From positions 1 through 34,668 of the forward strand of contig JAFUMW010000182.1 of NCBI GenBank assembly GCA_017482465.1: a DNA stretch of 34,668 nt, read 5' to 3'. Each line of letters starts with the position of its first letter. Position 1 is the first letter of the stretch. The notes beneath the pieces are model-generated. The model was not told the origin of the DNA. It ran no database searches and saw nothing but the letters and a program-made list of their open reading frames with translations. This DNA is from Clostridia bacterium. GTDB lineage: Bacteria > Bacillota > Clostridia > Oscillospirales > CAG-272. This document shows, in pieces, positions 1 through 7,511 of this stretch. Both the position numbers and the translations under genes were made by a program.

Positions 1-128
1 CGCAAGGTGGTGCTGAGCGACCGAATTTAGTCCAAGGGAAGGGATACGTAAGGGAAAACCGCGAGGTTTCCCTTACGCACGCTTTTCCACCCTTTTCGCG
101 TGACCGAAAAGGGTGTCCCCCGGAAGGG
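1..128. repeat. Intergenic hairpin repeat upstream of the U32 gene
   Basis: No gene is evident here. The stretch holds two strong inverted repeats: 47-77 (CGTAAGGG...CCCTTACG, extendable inward) and 89-114 (ACCCTTTTCG, 6-nt loop, CGAAAAGGGT). It ends in a 14-nt string at 115-128 (GTCCCCCGGAAGGG) that recurs exactly at 11502-11515, in front of the DUF362 gene. Neither hairpin is followed by a T-run, so these are better read as an interspersed repeat than as terminators. The first 30 bases are open in one frame and end in TAG, but this is too short to claim as a gene end. Confidence 0.6.
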
Positions 129-255
129 TAACAAACAATCTCAACAAACAAAAACAAGTACCATAAACCCACCCCAAACATAAACTAACCAGACTAATAA
201 CCCCAAAACCACCCCAAAAATCAAACTATCTCACTAACCGAAAGGTAACTTCAAA
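129..255 (+). promoter_or_regulatory. A/C-rich, G-poor leader (copy 1) of the U32 gene
   Basis: Positions 131-240 contain only three G residues. The core at 134-154 (AACAATCTCAACAAAC plus A-run) recurs at 11522-11543, 23362-23381 and 25477-25500, each time just upstream of a start codon. A 19-nt run at 145-163 is identical to 23372-23390. The 3' end carries a GAAAGG ribosome-binding site at about 239-244, in a context (ACTAACCGAAAGGT) shared with the era leader. An RNA like this would be unstructured. Whether it is a real 5' UTR module or the end of an inserted repeat is not clear from sequence. Confidence 0.5.
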
Positions 256-1476
256 ATGCCTACAAAACCCGAACTGTTGTCCCCCGCCGGCAACTTTGAA
301 AAAATGAAAAGCGCTATCCTCTATGGCGCGGACGCCGTATACCTCGCAGGTAATGACTTCGGTATGCGTGCCGCCGCCGACAACTTTACCGAGGATGAGC
401 TCGCAAAGGCGATAGCGTACGCACATGAACGCGGCGTAAAGGTATATATCACACTGAATACAATGCCTCATCCCGACGAGTATGCCCGTCTTCGCGAATA
501 TCTCGCTTTCCTTAAAACCACACCGCCGGATGCAGTGATATGCGTCGACCTCGGCGTGATCTCGCTCGTGAAAGAGATACTTCCCGAGACCGAACTCCAT
601 ATTTCAACACAGGCGAGCGTTGTAAGCGCCGAAGCCGCGATAATGTGGCAGAAGCTCGGTGCAAAGAGAATAGTCCTTGCCCGTGAGCTCACCTTTGACG
701 AGATACTCAAGATCAAGGCGAAAATACCCGATGATCTTGAGCTCGAAGCCTTCATACACGGCTCGATGTGCATCTCATACAGCGGGCGTTGCCTGCTTTC
801 ACAGCACTTTACAAACCGCGATGCAAACCGCGGACGCTGTGCACAGCCATGCCGCTGGAACTTCGAGGTCTATGAGGAAAAACGTCCCGATGACGTACTC
901 GCGCTCGAACAGGACAAAAACGGAACATTCATAATGAGCTCCAAGGATATGTGTATGATAGAGCATATCCCCGAGCTTGTAGAGTCGGGCATCACAAGCT
1001 TCAAGATCGAGGGACGCATGAAGAGCGCGTACTATACAGCCGTTGTTACAAACGCTTACCGCATGGCGATAGACGCGTACCTGCGCGACCCGGATGGATA
1101 CAGCTTTGACCCGGCGTGGGCGCGTGAGCTTGACAGCGTAAGCCACAGGGAGTATGCAACAGGCTTCTATTATGATCGCCCTCTTGATGACGCAAAGACC
1201 TGTACAACACCGGGATATCTGCGAGAAAAAGCCTACCTTGCCATAGCCGAAAGCTACGACGCCGAGAGCGGACTTGCGCTGTTTATTCAGCGTAACAAGT
1301 CTGTAAAGGGCGAGGACGCTGAGATCATCTCGCCCGGCAAGTGCGGACGCGCGTTAACGCTTGACGAGATGTTTGACGAAAACATGACGCCGATCGACTC
1401 GGCACCGCACCCGTTCATGAAATTTTATCTTAAAGTCCCCTTTGAGGTAAAAGCGGGCGATATTTTAAGGTCGTGA
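256..1476 (+). CDS. U32 family peptidase-like protein (YrrO/TrhP type)
   Basis: A 406-residue protein with a TIM-barrel N-terminus beginning PELLSPAGNFEKMKSAI and the U32 signature near residues 165-185 (EAFIHGSMCISYSGRCLLS), followed by conserved RGRCAQPCRW. The family was named for collagenase activity. Characterised bacterial members (E. coli TrhP, B. subtilis YrrN/YrrO) act in prephenate-dependent 5-hydroxyuridine formation at tRNA position 34, and this protein is more likely in that group than a secreted protease: it has no signal peptide and keeps the conserved cysteines. In Bacillus two U32 genes lie in tandem; here there is one. The ATG follows GAAAGG by about 11 nt. uppP starts 22 nt after the stop, so the two are probably co-transcribed. 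The exact substrate is inferred. Confidence 0.85.
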   Translation: MPTKPELLSPAGNFEKMKSAILYGADAVYLAGNDFGMRAAADNFTEDELAKAIAYAHERGVKVYITLNTMPHPDEYARLREYLAFLKTTPPDAVICVDLGVISLVKEILPETELHISTQASVVSAEAAIMWQKLGAKRIVLARELTFDEILKIKAKIPDDLELEAFIHGSMCISYSGRCLLSQHFTNRDANRGRCAQPCRWNFEVYEEKRPDDVLALEQDKNGTFIMSSKDMCMIEHIPELVESGITSFKIEGRMKSAYYTAVVTNAYRMAIDAYLRDPDGYSFDPAWARELDSVSHREYATGFYYDRPLDDAKTCTTPGYLREKAYLAIAESYDAESGLALFIQRNKSVKGEDAEIISPGKCGRALTLDEMFDENMTPIDSAPHPFMKFYLKVPFEVKAGDILRS

Positions 1477-1498
1477 CCTTATCACGAAAGGATATACC

Positions 1499-2326
1499 AT
1501 GCTTGAGATATTAAGATCATTGCTTTTAGGCATAGTGGAAGGAATAACCGAGTGGCTTCCCATAAGCTCGACAGGACACATGATCCTTGTGAACGAGTTT
1601 ATCGGAAACGAAGGCTTTACAAGCTCGGATCTGTACCTTTACGTCATACAGCTCGGAGCGATACTCGCGGTCGTGACCCTCTATTTCAAAAAGCTCAACC
1701 CGTTTTCGCCGTCCAAAACACCGGAAGAAAAAAGGGACACATGGCAGATGTGGTTCAAGGTCGTAGCCGCGTGTATACCGGCGGCGGTCATAGGATTGCT
1801 TTTAGACGATTTTATGGAAGAGATCGAAAACTGGTTCGTAGTCTCGCTTACACTGCTTGTCTACGGTATCGCTTTTATTATCGTGGAGAACAGAAAGAAA
1901 ACACCGAACCTAACGTCAATGAGCGCGATGACATACAAGACCGCACTTGTTATCGGTGCGTTCCAGGTGCTCTCGATAATCCCGGGCACGTCACGCTCGG
2001 GCGCGACGATACTCGGCGCTATACTTATCGGAGCATCGCGGGAGCTTGCCGCTGAATTTTCGTTTTTCCTGGCTGTTCCGGTCATGTTCGGCGTGAGCTT
2101 TTTGAAGATCACAAAAACCTTGCTTGACGGCGATATCCCGTCAAGCTTTGAGCTTGTTGTCCTGCTTGTCGGCATGGCTGTTGCGTATGTTGTGTCACTG
2201 CTTTCGATGAAATTCCTTGTCGGATACGTTAAAAAGCATGACTTCAAGCCGTTCGGCGTATACAGGATCGTGCTTGCCGTGATCGTGTTTGCGTTTTTCA
2301 CTGTAAAGACGCTTATATGTGCGTAA
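1499..2326 (+). CDS. uppP: Undecaprenyl-diphosphate phosphatase UppP (BacA)
   Basis: Integral membrane phosphatase that converts undecaprenyl diphosphate to undecaprenyl phosphate, recycling the lipid carrier for peptidoglycan and wall polymers and giving some bacitracin resistance. The 275-residue length is normal. Both family motifs are present: EGITEWLPISSTGH at residues 14-27 and PGTSRSG at 162-168. Several hydrophobic segments fill the remainder. The ATG is preceded by GAAAGGA at good spacing. It lies 22 nt after the U32 gene and before the separate pgk promoter, so it is probably the last gene of that transcript. Functionally it belongs with the TagA/WecG-type glycosyltransferase at 16140-16886, which uses undecaprenyl-linked substrates, although the two are not in one operon. 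Confidence 0.95.
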   Translation: MLEILRSLLLGIVEGITEWLPISSTGHMILVNEFIGNEGFTSSDLYLYVIQLGAILAVVTLYFKKLNPFSPSKTPEEKRDTWQMWFKVVAACIPAAVIGLLLDDFMEEIENWFVVSLTLLVYGIAFIIVENRKKTPNLTSMSAMTYKTALVIGAFQVLSIIPGTSRSGATILGAILIGASRELAAEFSFFLAVPVMFGVSFLKITKTLLDGDIPSSFELVVLLVGMAVAYVVSLLSMKFLVGYVKKHDFKPFGVYRIVLAVIVFAFFTVKTLICA

Positions 2327-2412
2327 ATTGGCAATAATAAACTGTATAAAACACGAAAATAAGCTGATTTTTTTGCAAATTACTAAAATCGTCGTTTTTT
2401 TAACAAAAATGC

Positions 2413-2441
2413 TTGCCAAATAAGGCAAATTGTGATACAAT
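2413..2441 (+). promoter_or_regulatory. Promoter of pgk-tpiA with inverted repeat at the -35
   Basis: TTGCCA (2413-2418), a 17-nt spacer and TACAAT (2436-2441), with TG one base upstream of the -10 (extended -10). An inverted repeat TTGCC-AAATAA-GGCAA at 2413-2428 covers the -35 and the early spacer, a typical repressor position. The leader is about 70 nt and ends in AAGAGGTG before the ATG at 2516. The promoter call rests on hexamer match and spacing only; the operator is inference. Confidence 0.7.
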
Positions 2442-2515
2442 GTTAATTGTGAAAATTTGCGGAGCTATCCGTAATTATTAATATGTAAAAAAATTTATAA
2501 TAAGAGGTGCAAAAA

Positions 2516-3814
2516 ATGTACAACAAGAAAACCATTGAGGATATTGAAGTATCCGGCAAGAGAGTTCTCGTACGCTGCGACTTTAACGTACCGCTCAAGG
2601 ACGGCGTTATCACAAGCGATAAGAGAATCGTAAGCGCTATTCCCACGATCAAGTACCTTCTTGACAAGGGAGCAAAGGTAATCCTTACCTCTCACATGGG
2701 CAAGCCCCACGCGGTTCTTACCGAGGGCTTCGGTCTGACAAAGAAGGAAAAGGCTAAAGTAGAGGCTCTTCCCGCTGACGAACAGGCGGCAGCAAAGGCA
2801 AAGATGCTTGAAAAGGCTGCAAAGGAAGATCCCGTAAACTTCACACTCAAGCCCGTTGCAGACAGACTCAATGAGCTTCTTGACGGCAAGGTAACATTTG
2901 CTACCGATATCATCGGCGAGGACGCAAAGGCTAAGGTTGCCGCTCTTAAGGACGGCGAGGCTGTTCTTCTCGAAAACGTGCGCTTCGACGCAAGAGAAAC
3001 AAAGAACGACCCCTCCTTCTCCAAGGCTCTCGCTGAATTTGCCGACCTCTATGTAAACGACGCGTTCGGCTCGGCTCACAGAGCACACAGCTCCACAGCC
3101 GGCGTAACAGAGTTCATCAAGGACGCTGTATGCGGCTACCTCATTCAGAAAGAGATCAAGATCATGGGCGACGCGCTCAGCAATCCCGCACGTCCCTTCG
3201 TTGCTATTCTCGGCGGTGCAAAGGTATCCGACAAGATCGGCGTTATCAACAACCTCATCGAAAAGGTAGACACACTCATCATCGGCGGCGGTATGGCATA
3301 CACATTCTTCCGCGCAATGGGCAATGAGATAGGCACATCCATCTGCGAAGAAGATAAGCTTGACCTCGCTACAGGACTTCTCAAGAAAGCAAAAGAAAAG
3401 GGCGTAAACTTCCTTCTCCCCGTAGACAACATCATCGGAAGAGAGTATAAGGAAGACACCGAAAACATGAGAATATACTCCGACTGCATCCCGGACGGCT
3501 GGATGGGACTTGACATCGGTACAACAACACAGGAGCTCTTTGCAAAGTCCATTAAGGGCGCGGGCACAGTTGTATGGAACGGCCCGATGGGCGTTTCCGA
3601 ATGGAAGAACTTCGCGGCAGGTACAGAGTCTGTTGCAAAGGCAGTAGCTGAAAGCGGAGCTATCTCTATCATCGGCGGCGGCGACAGCGCGGCAGCAGTT
3701 GAAAAGCTCGGCTACGCAGACAAGATGACACATATCTCCACAGGCGGCGGCGCGTCTCTCGAATTCCTCGAGGGTAAGGATCTTCCCGGTATCGCATGCC
3801 TCAACAATAAGTAA
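2516..3814 (+). CDS. pgk: Phosphoglycerate kinase
   Basis: Cytoplasmic glycolytic enzyme: 1,3-bisphosphoglycerate + ADP to 3-phosphoglycerate + ATP. Family motifs are clear: RCDFNVPL at residues 20-27, [36 protein letters not shown] and the C-terminal [11 protein letters not shown] nucleotide-binding loop. At 432 residues it is longer than the usual ~395 because of a Lys/Ala/Glu-rich helical insertion of about 35-40 residues between SHMGKPH and [10 protein letters not shown] in the N-terminal domain. The ATG at 2516 is chosen because AAGAGGTG (2502-2509) lies 6 nt upstream; an in-frame GTG at 2507 lies inside that ribosome-binding site. tpiA follows after 18 nt. No gapA is adjacent, unlike the common gapA-pgk-tpiA order. 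Confidence 0.97.
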   Translation: MYNKKTIEDIEVSGKRVLVRCDFNVPLKDGVITSDKRIVSAIPTIKYLLDKGAKVILTSHMGKPHAVLTEGFGLTKKEKAKVEALPADEQAAAKAKMLEKAAKEDPVNFTLKPVADRLNELLDGKVTFATDIIGEDAKAKVAALKDGEAVLLENVRFDARETKNDPSFSKALAEFADLYVNDAFGSAHRAHSSTAGVTEFIKDAVCGYLIQKEIKIMGDALSNPARPFVAILGGAKVSDKIGVINNLIEKVDTLIIGGGMAYTFFRAMGNEIGTSICEEDKLDLATGLLKKAKEKGVNFLLPVDNIIGREYKEDTENMRIYSDCIPDGWMGLDIGTTTQELFAKSIKGAGTVVWNGPMGVSEWKNFAAGTESVAKAVAESGAISIIGGGDSAAAVEKLGYADKMTHISTGGGASLEFLEGKDLPGIACLNNK

Positions 3815-3832
3815 GAGCAGGAGAATGACATC

Positions 3833-4600
3833 ATGAATAAGAATCTCAGAAAGCCTGTTATCGCAGGCAACTGGAAAATGAATATGACCCCCTCCAAGAC
3901 CGCGGCTTTCATCGAAGAGCTCAAGGTCAAGGTAGCGGGCAAGAACGAGTGCGAGATCGTGCTTTGCGTACCCTTTGTTGACATTCAGACAGCAGTGTCA
4001 AGTGCAAAGGGAACAAATGTAAAGATCGGCGCACAGAACGTACACTTTAAGGAAAGCGGCGCTTACACAGGCGAGATCTCGGCTGAAATGCTCAAAGAGA
4101 TCGGAACAGAGTATGTTGTTATCGGACACAGTGAGCGCAGACAGTACTTCGGTGAAACAGACGAAACGGTAAACCTCAGAACACTCGCTGCACTTAATGC
4201 GGGACTCAAGGTCATCCTCTGCGTCGGCGAGATGCTCGACGAAAGAGAGCTTGGTATCACCGAGGAGATCGTTTCGATGCAGACAAAGATCGCCCTCAAG
4301 GACGTATCTGCCGAAATGCTCAAGAACGTGATCATCGCATACGAACCCGTATGGGCTATCGGTACAGGCAAGACCGCTACAGCCGAGCAGGCTGAAGAGG
4401 TTTGCGCTATCATCAGAAATGTTATCGCAAAGCTTTATACAAAGGCTGACGCAGACGCTACGGTTATCCAGTACGGCGGCTCGATGAATGCTAAGAACGC
4501 GTCCGAGCTTCTTGCTAAGGAAAACGTAGACGGCGGACTTATCGGCGGAGCATCGCTCAAGACCGAGGACTTTACTGTTATCGTAGACGCCGCTCAATAG
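3833..4600 (+). CDS. tpiA: Triosephosphate isomerase
   Basis: Interconverts dihydroxyacetone phosphate and glyceraldehyde 3-phosphate in the cytoplasm. It has a normal length of 255 residues with the full catalytic set: Lys in AGNWKMN near the N-terminus, His in [11 protein letters not shown], Glu in [11 protein letters not shown], and the phosphate-gripping YGGSMNAKN and GLIGGASL loops. The start follows AGGAGA (3819-3824) at 8 nt, 18 nt after the pgk stop, so it is translated from the pgk transcript. A hairpin repeat begins at the first base after the stop codon. Confidence 0.97.
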   Translation: MNKNLRKPVIAGNWKMNMTPSKTAAFIEELKVKVAGKNECEIVLCVPFVDIQTAVSSAKGTNVKIGAQNVHFKESGAYTGEISAEMLKEIGTEYVVIGHSERRQYFGETDETVNLRTLAALNAGLKVILCVGEMLDERELGITEEIVSMQTKIALKDVSAEMLKNVIIAYEPVWAIGTGKTATAEQAEEVCAIIRNVIAKLYTKADADATVIQYGGSMNAKNASELLAKENVDGGLIGGASLKTEDFTVIVDAAQ

Positions 4601-4772
4601 GTCCGGAGCCCGGACAGGCAAATCGCGCGTGGAGTTTATGAAGGCTTGGAGTCCTAAGCCCATACCCCAATGTTTGATAAAATTTGTCGGCAAAGCGCGC
4701 GGCGGGCGGGTAGCACCCGCGGGCAAATCGCGCATGAGGCTTATGCAGATTTAAAGTCCTAAGCCCATACCC
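4601..4772. repeat. Two copies of a hairpin-led intergenic repeat
   Basis: Copy A (4601-4668) starts with GTCCGG-AGC-CCGGAC. Copy B (about 4706-4772) starts with GCGGGT-AGC-ACCCGC. Each continues with GGCAAATCGCGC, a variable part, and AGTCCTAAGCCCATACCC. The loop AGC is conserved while the stems differ but still pair, which suggests selection on folding. A third, diverged copy lies at 23269-23340. No coding potential is evident in 4601-4842 apart from these units. Confidence 0.7.
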
Positions 4773-4842
4773 TGACATCTGTGAAAATTTGATTGAACAA
4801 GTTTTCGGAGTTCAGACGGGCAGATCAATTAAAAATTAAACT

Positions 4843-4871
4843 AAAAGCCTCCCTCAACGAGGGGGGCTTTT
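4843..4871. terminator. Hairpin terminator after tpiA
   Basis: AAAAGCCTCCCTC-AAC-GAGGGGGGCTTTT forms a 13-bp stem, with flanking A and T runs giving terminator character on both strands. The sequence resembles the AAAAGCCTCYCC hairpins of the repeat cluster at 13615-14570, so it may be a solo arm of that family used as a terminator. Confidence 0.75.
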
Positions 4872-4890
4872 CACTGACAGGTACACAGAA

Positions 4891-5793
4891 ATGAAAAAAA
4901 TAGGAAACAGTATGCTTCTGATGCTTACGGCGCTGATATGGGGCATCGCCTTTATCGCACAGAGCGAGGGCATGAACTACGTCGGTCCGTTTACCTTCAA
5001 CGGCATCCGCTCGCTTATCGGCGGACTTGTGCTCGTGCCGTTCGTTTTTCTTTTTCGAAAGCTTAACAAAGAGCAGACACCGGGCACACAAAGCGGAAAA
5101 ACTCTTATAATAGGCGGTATCTCCTGCGGTGCGGTGCTGTTTGCGGCATCCTCCTTACAGCAGTACGCGCTTGTAGACACCAGCCCCGGCAAAGCCGGCT
5201 TTATGACAGCACTTTACATAGTGATAGTGCCGATCATCGGTTGCTTTCTGGGCAAGCGTCCGGGTATAAAGCTTGCGTTTGCGGCAATAGCGTCGCTTGT
5301 CGGACTGTATTTTCTCTGCTTCGACGGCGAAACGCTCGTCTTTGAACGCGGAGACATACTGCTTATCCTCGCCGCGGCGGTCTTTTCCGTACACATTCTC
5401 GTCATCGACTACTTTTCTCCAAAGGTCGACGGTGTTGCAATGTCCTGCATCCAGTTTTTCGTCTGCGGACTTTTATCGCTTGCGCCGATGCTCATATTTG
5501 AACAGCCAACCATAAGCGCGGTTTTTGATGCGAAAATACCGATACTGTACGCGGGCGTGCTGTCCTGCGCGGTGGCGTATACGCTCCAGATCGTGGGGCA
5601 GAAGAACGTCAACCCGACGCTCGCTTCACTGATACTCAGCCTTGAATCGGTGTTCGCCCTGCTTGGCGAGTTCGTTTACGGCAGGATAACAGGAGAGGGC
5701 ACTATGCTTTCGCGTCAGGAGATATTAGGATGTGCGATCGTATTCTGCGCGATCATACTCGCACAGCTTCCGGATAAGCAAAAAAGAATATAA
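4891..5793 (+). CDS. EamA/DMT family transporter
   Basis: A 300-residue membrane protein with about ten hydrophobic segments in two repeated halves, as in drug/metabolite exporters of the EamA family. Typical sequence includes ALIWGIAFIAQ in helix 1, SLQQYALVDTSPGKAGFMTALY in the first half, and PTLASLILSLESVFALLGE in the second half. Family members export amino acids, nucleosides or other small metabolites; the substrate cannot be predicted here. The gene sits between a strong hairpin terminator and the beta-helix gene promoter, so it is probably monocistronic. The ribosome-binding site is weak (ACAGG at about 4877) and no clear promoter was found between the terminator and the start. Confidence 0.88.
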   Translation: MKKIGNSMLLMLTALIWGIAFIAQSEGMNYVGPFTFNGIRSLIGGLVLVPFVFLFRKLNKEQTPGTQSGKTLIIGGISCGAVLFAASSLQQYALVDTSPGKAGFMTALYIVIVPIIGCFLGKRPGIKLAFAAIASLVGLYFLCFDGETLVFERGDILLILAAAVFSVHILVIDYFSPKVDGVAMSCIQFFVCGLLSLAPMLIFEQPTISAVFDAKIPILYAGVLSCAVAYTLQIVGQKNVNPTLASLILSLESVFALLGEFVYGRITGEGTMLSRQEILGCAIVFCAIILAQLPDKQKRI

Positions 5794-5808
5794 ATAAGCC
5801 GAAAAGGC

Positions 5809-5837
5809 TTGACTTTCATATAATAATACGCTATAAT
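5809..5837 (+). promoter_or_regulatory. Near-consensus promoter of the beta-helix gene
   Basis: TTGACT (5809-5814), a 17-nt spacer and TATAAT (5832-5837). A small inverted repeat AAGCC-GAAAA-GGCTT (about 5796-5810) abuts the -35 and could be an operator or the end of the preceding transcript. AAAGGGG lies 7 nt before the ATG at 5870. Confidence 0.8.
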
Positions 5838-5869
5838 TCACCCAGTATCAATGTGAAAGGGGAAAACAC

Positions 5870-7462
5870 ATGAGAGAGATAATAAAAGCGGCGACAGCCG
5901 ATATGATACCCGCGCTCGACGCTGAATTTGAAGCAAGAAAAAATAAGATACTCGCAACCAAAAGCGAGTGGGAGCTCGGAGAGGGCGGTACGGTATACTA
6001 CATATCCGCAAGCGGAAACGATGAAAACGACGGAAAGAGCCCGGAGAGCGCACTTAAGAGCATTGAAAAGATCAATACAGACGGCTTGCTTAAAGCCGGC
6101 GATGTGGTACTCTTTAACCGCGGTGACAGATTTTACGGCATTCTGCAGTCAAAGCCGTACGTTACATATTCGGCATACGGCGAGGGCGCAAAGCCGATGC
6201 TTTGCGGCTCGATCGACGCAAGCCGCAGTGAAGACTGGGAAAGATGGGGCGAAAATCCGTACGTTTACAAGTACACCGGCTACATTGCCAAAAATCTTCC
6301 CAACGCAGAAGGCAAGTACCGTTCGATCCCGTCGGATATCGGTAATATCGTGTTCAATGACGGCGAGTATTACGGCTCGCGCGTACTCAAATATGAGGAT
6401 CGCGACATAAGCATATTCGTTGGTAATAACGGACTCACCTCAAACGGCAAGGAGTTCTGGTATCGCGGTGAAAAGAAGTTTGCAGACGCAAACGACCTCG
6501 GTCATAACCTTGAATTCTACTTTGACTACACAACAAGTGAGCTTTTCCTTTACTCGGTCTACGGAAATCCCGGCGATGTTTTCGAGCGCATCGACCTGTG
6601 CAAGAAGCAGAATATAGTACGCGGTGCAAGCGGTATAACGCTTGATAACCTGTGTCTTCGTTACGGTGCGGCACATGGCATGGGCTCGGGCACAGCACAT
6701 GATGTTACCGTGCGTAACTGTGAGGTTGGCTGGATCGGCGGCTCGATACAGCATATCAACGCAAACGGCTGGCCTACACGCTTCGGCAACGCGATCGAAA
6801 TATACGGCTATACGCATAATTACAAGACCTATAATTGCTATATCCACCAGGCGTTTGACTGCGGTCCGACCATACAGTGGAGCGGCGACCTTTCAAAGGA
6901 AGACCCTCAGTGGGGACTTCAAAAGCATAACAAGAACATCCGCTTCTACGGCAACGCGATCGAGAGATGCGACAGTCCGCTCGAGGTATGGATAACAACG
7001 CCCACAAAGCCCACAGCCGAGAGATATGCAAAGCTTGAGGATATCCGCATTTATGATAACCTCTGCCGTTATTCAGGCTATGGCTTCGGCGGATTTACCC
7101 ACCAGAAGGCAGACTATAATATGTTCTACGGCGGCGGTCAGACAGAGGCAGAGTACGATGAAGCGTACATCGAAAACAATTTCATGTGGCATATCCGCCT
7201 GTTCTTACAGTTTGCTGTGCCGACAAATACAAAGAAAGGCCGCGGCTTCAACTGGAGAAATAACGTCATAATCAAGCCGTACGGCAGTGAGCTGTCGCTT
7301 CTCGGGCAGGATTATGAAAATGCAAAAGGCTCTTTCAAAAAGTATTTTTACACTAACGAAGAGCTTGAAAAGCTCATAGACGGCGGCGCACTCGGCGAAA
7401 ACTTCTTCTATCACAGTATGCTGACCGAGTCCGACCGCTGGAACGGTATCGGAAAGAAATAA
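5870..7462 (+). CDS. Right-handed parallel beta-helix protein, probably carbohydrate-active
   Basis: A 530-residue protein. After a charged N-terminus of about 35 residues it has the YYISASGNDENDGKSPESAL motif that opens many pectate-lyase-like beta-helix proteins, then GDVVLFNRGDRFYG, and serial short strands with Asn/Gly turns (GITLDNLCLRYGAAHGM, VTVRNCEVGWIGG, IEIYGYTHNY, IRFYGNAIERC, IRIYDNLCRYSGYGFGG) typical of right-handed parallel beta-helices. It has no signal peptide or anchor, so it is expected in the cytoplasm and would act on imported oligosaccharides. It is transcribed alone, from a strong promoter to a strong terminator. I do not recognise a specific glycosidase or lyase family. 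The TIM-barrel isomerase and rhamnose genes elsewhere in the window make plant-polysaccharide degradation plausible, but that is inference. Confidence 0.75.
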   Translation: MREIIKAATADMIPALDAEFEARKNKILATKSEWELGEGGTVYYISASGNDENDGKSPESALKSIEKINTDGLLKAGDVVLFNRGDRFYGILQSKPYVTYSAYGEGAKPMLCGSIDASRSEDWERWGENPYVYKYTGYIAKNLPNAEGKYRSIPSDIGNIVFNDGEYYGSRVLKYEDRDISIFVGNNGLTSNGKEFWYRGEKKFADANDLGHNLEFYFDYTTSELFLYSVYGNPGDVFERIDLCKKQNIVRGASGITLDNLCLRYGAAHGMGSGTAHDVTVRNCEVGWIGGSIQHINANGWPTRFGNAIEIYGYTHNYKTYNCYIHQAFDCGPTIQWSGDLSKEDPQWGLQKHNKNIRFYGNAIERCDSPLEVWITTPTKPTAERYAKLEDIRIYDNLCRYSGYGFGGFTHQKADYNMFYGGGQTEAEYDEAYIENNFMWHIRLFLQFAVPTNTKKGRGFNWRNNVIIKPYGSELSLLGQDYENAKGSFKKYFYTNEELEKLIDGGALGENFFYHSMLTESDRWNGIGKK

Positions 7463-7465
7463 CAC

Positions 7466-7495
7466 AAAAAGCTCACGCAACAGCGTGAGCTTTTT
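7466..7495. terminator. Bidirectional terminator
   Basis: AAAAAGCTCACGC-AACA-GCGTGAGCTTTTT forms a perfect 13-bp stem between two convergent genes, the beta-helix gene ending at 7462 and the AI-2E family gene ending at 7512. Flanking A and T runs serve both strands. Confidence 0.92.
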
Positions 7496-7511
7496 ACTTT
7501 TACATTCACTT

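Noticed and set aside
1-30. Short open frame ending in TAG at the left edge (possible end of an upstream gene)
   Set aside because: Nine codons are too few to judge, and the region reads as part of an intergenic repeat.
47-114. Rho-independent terminators at the left edge
   Set aside because: The stems are strong but neither is followed by a T-run on either strand.
2495-3733. A 412-residue open frame on the minus strand across pgk
   Set aside because: It is antisense to an unmistakable pgk, is rich in Cys, Val and Leu from reverse reading of biased codons, and has no recognisable domain.
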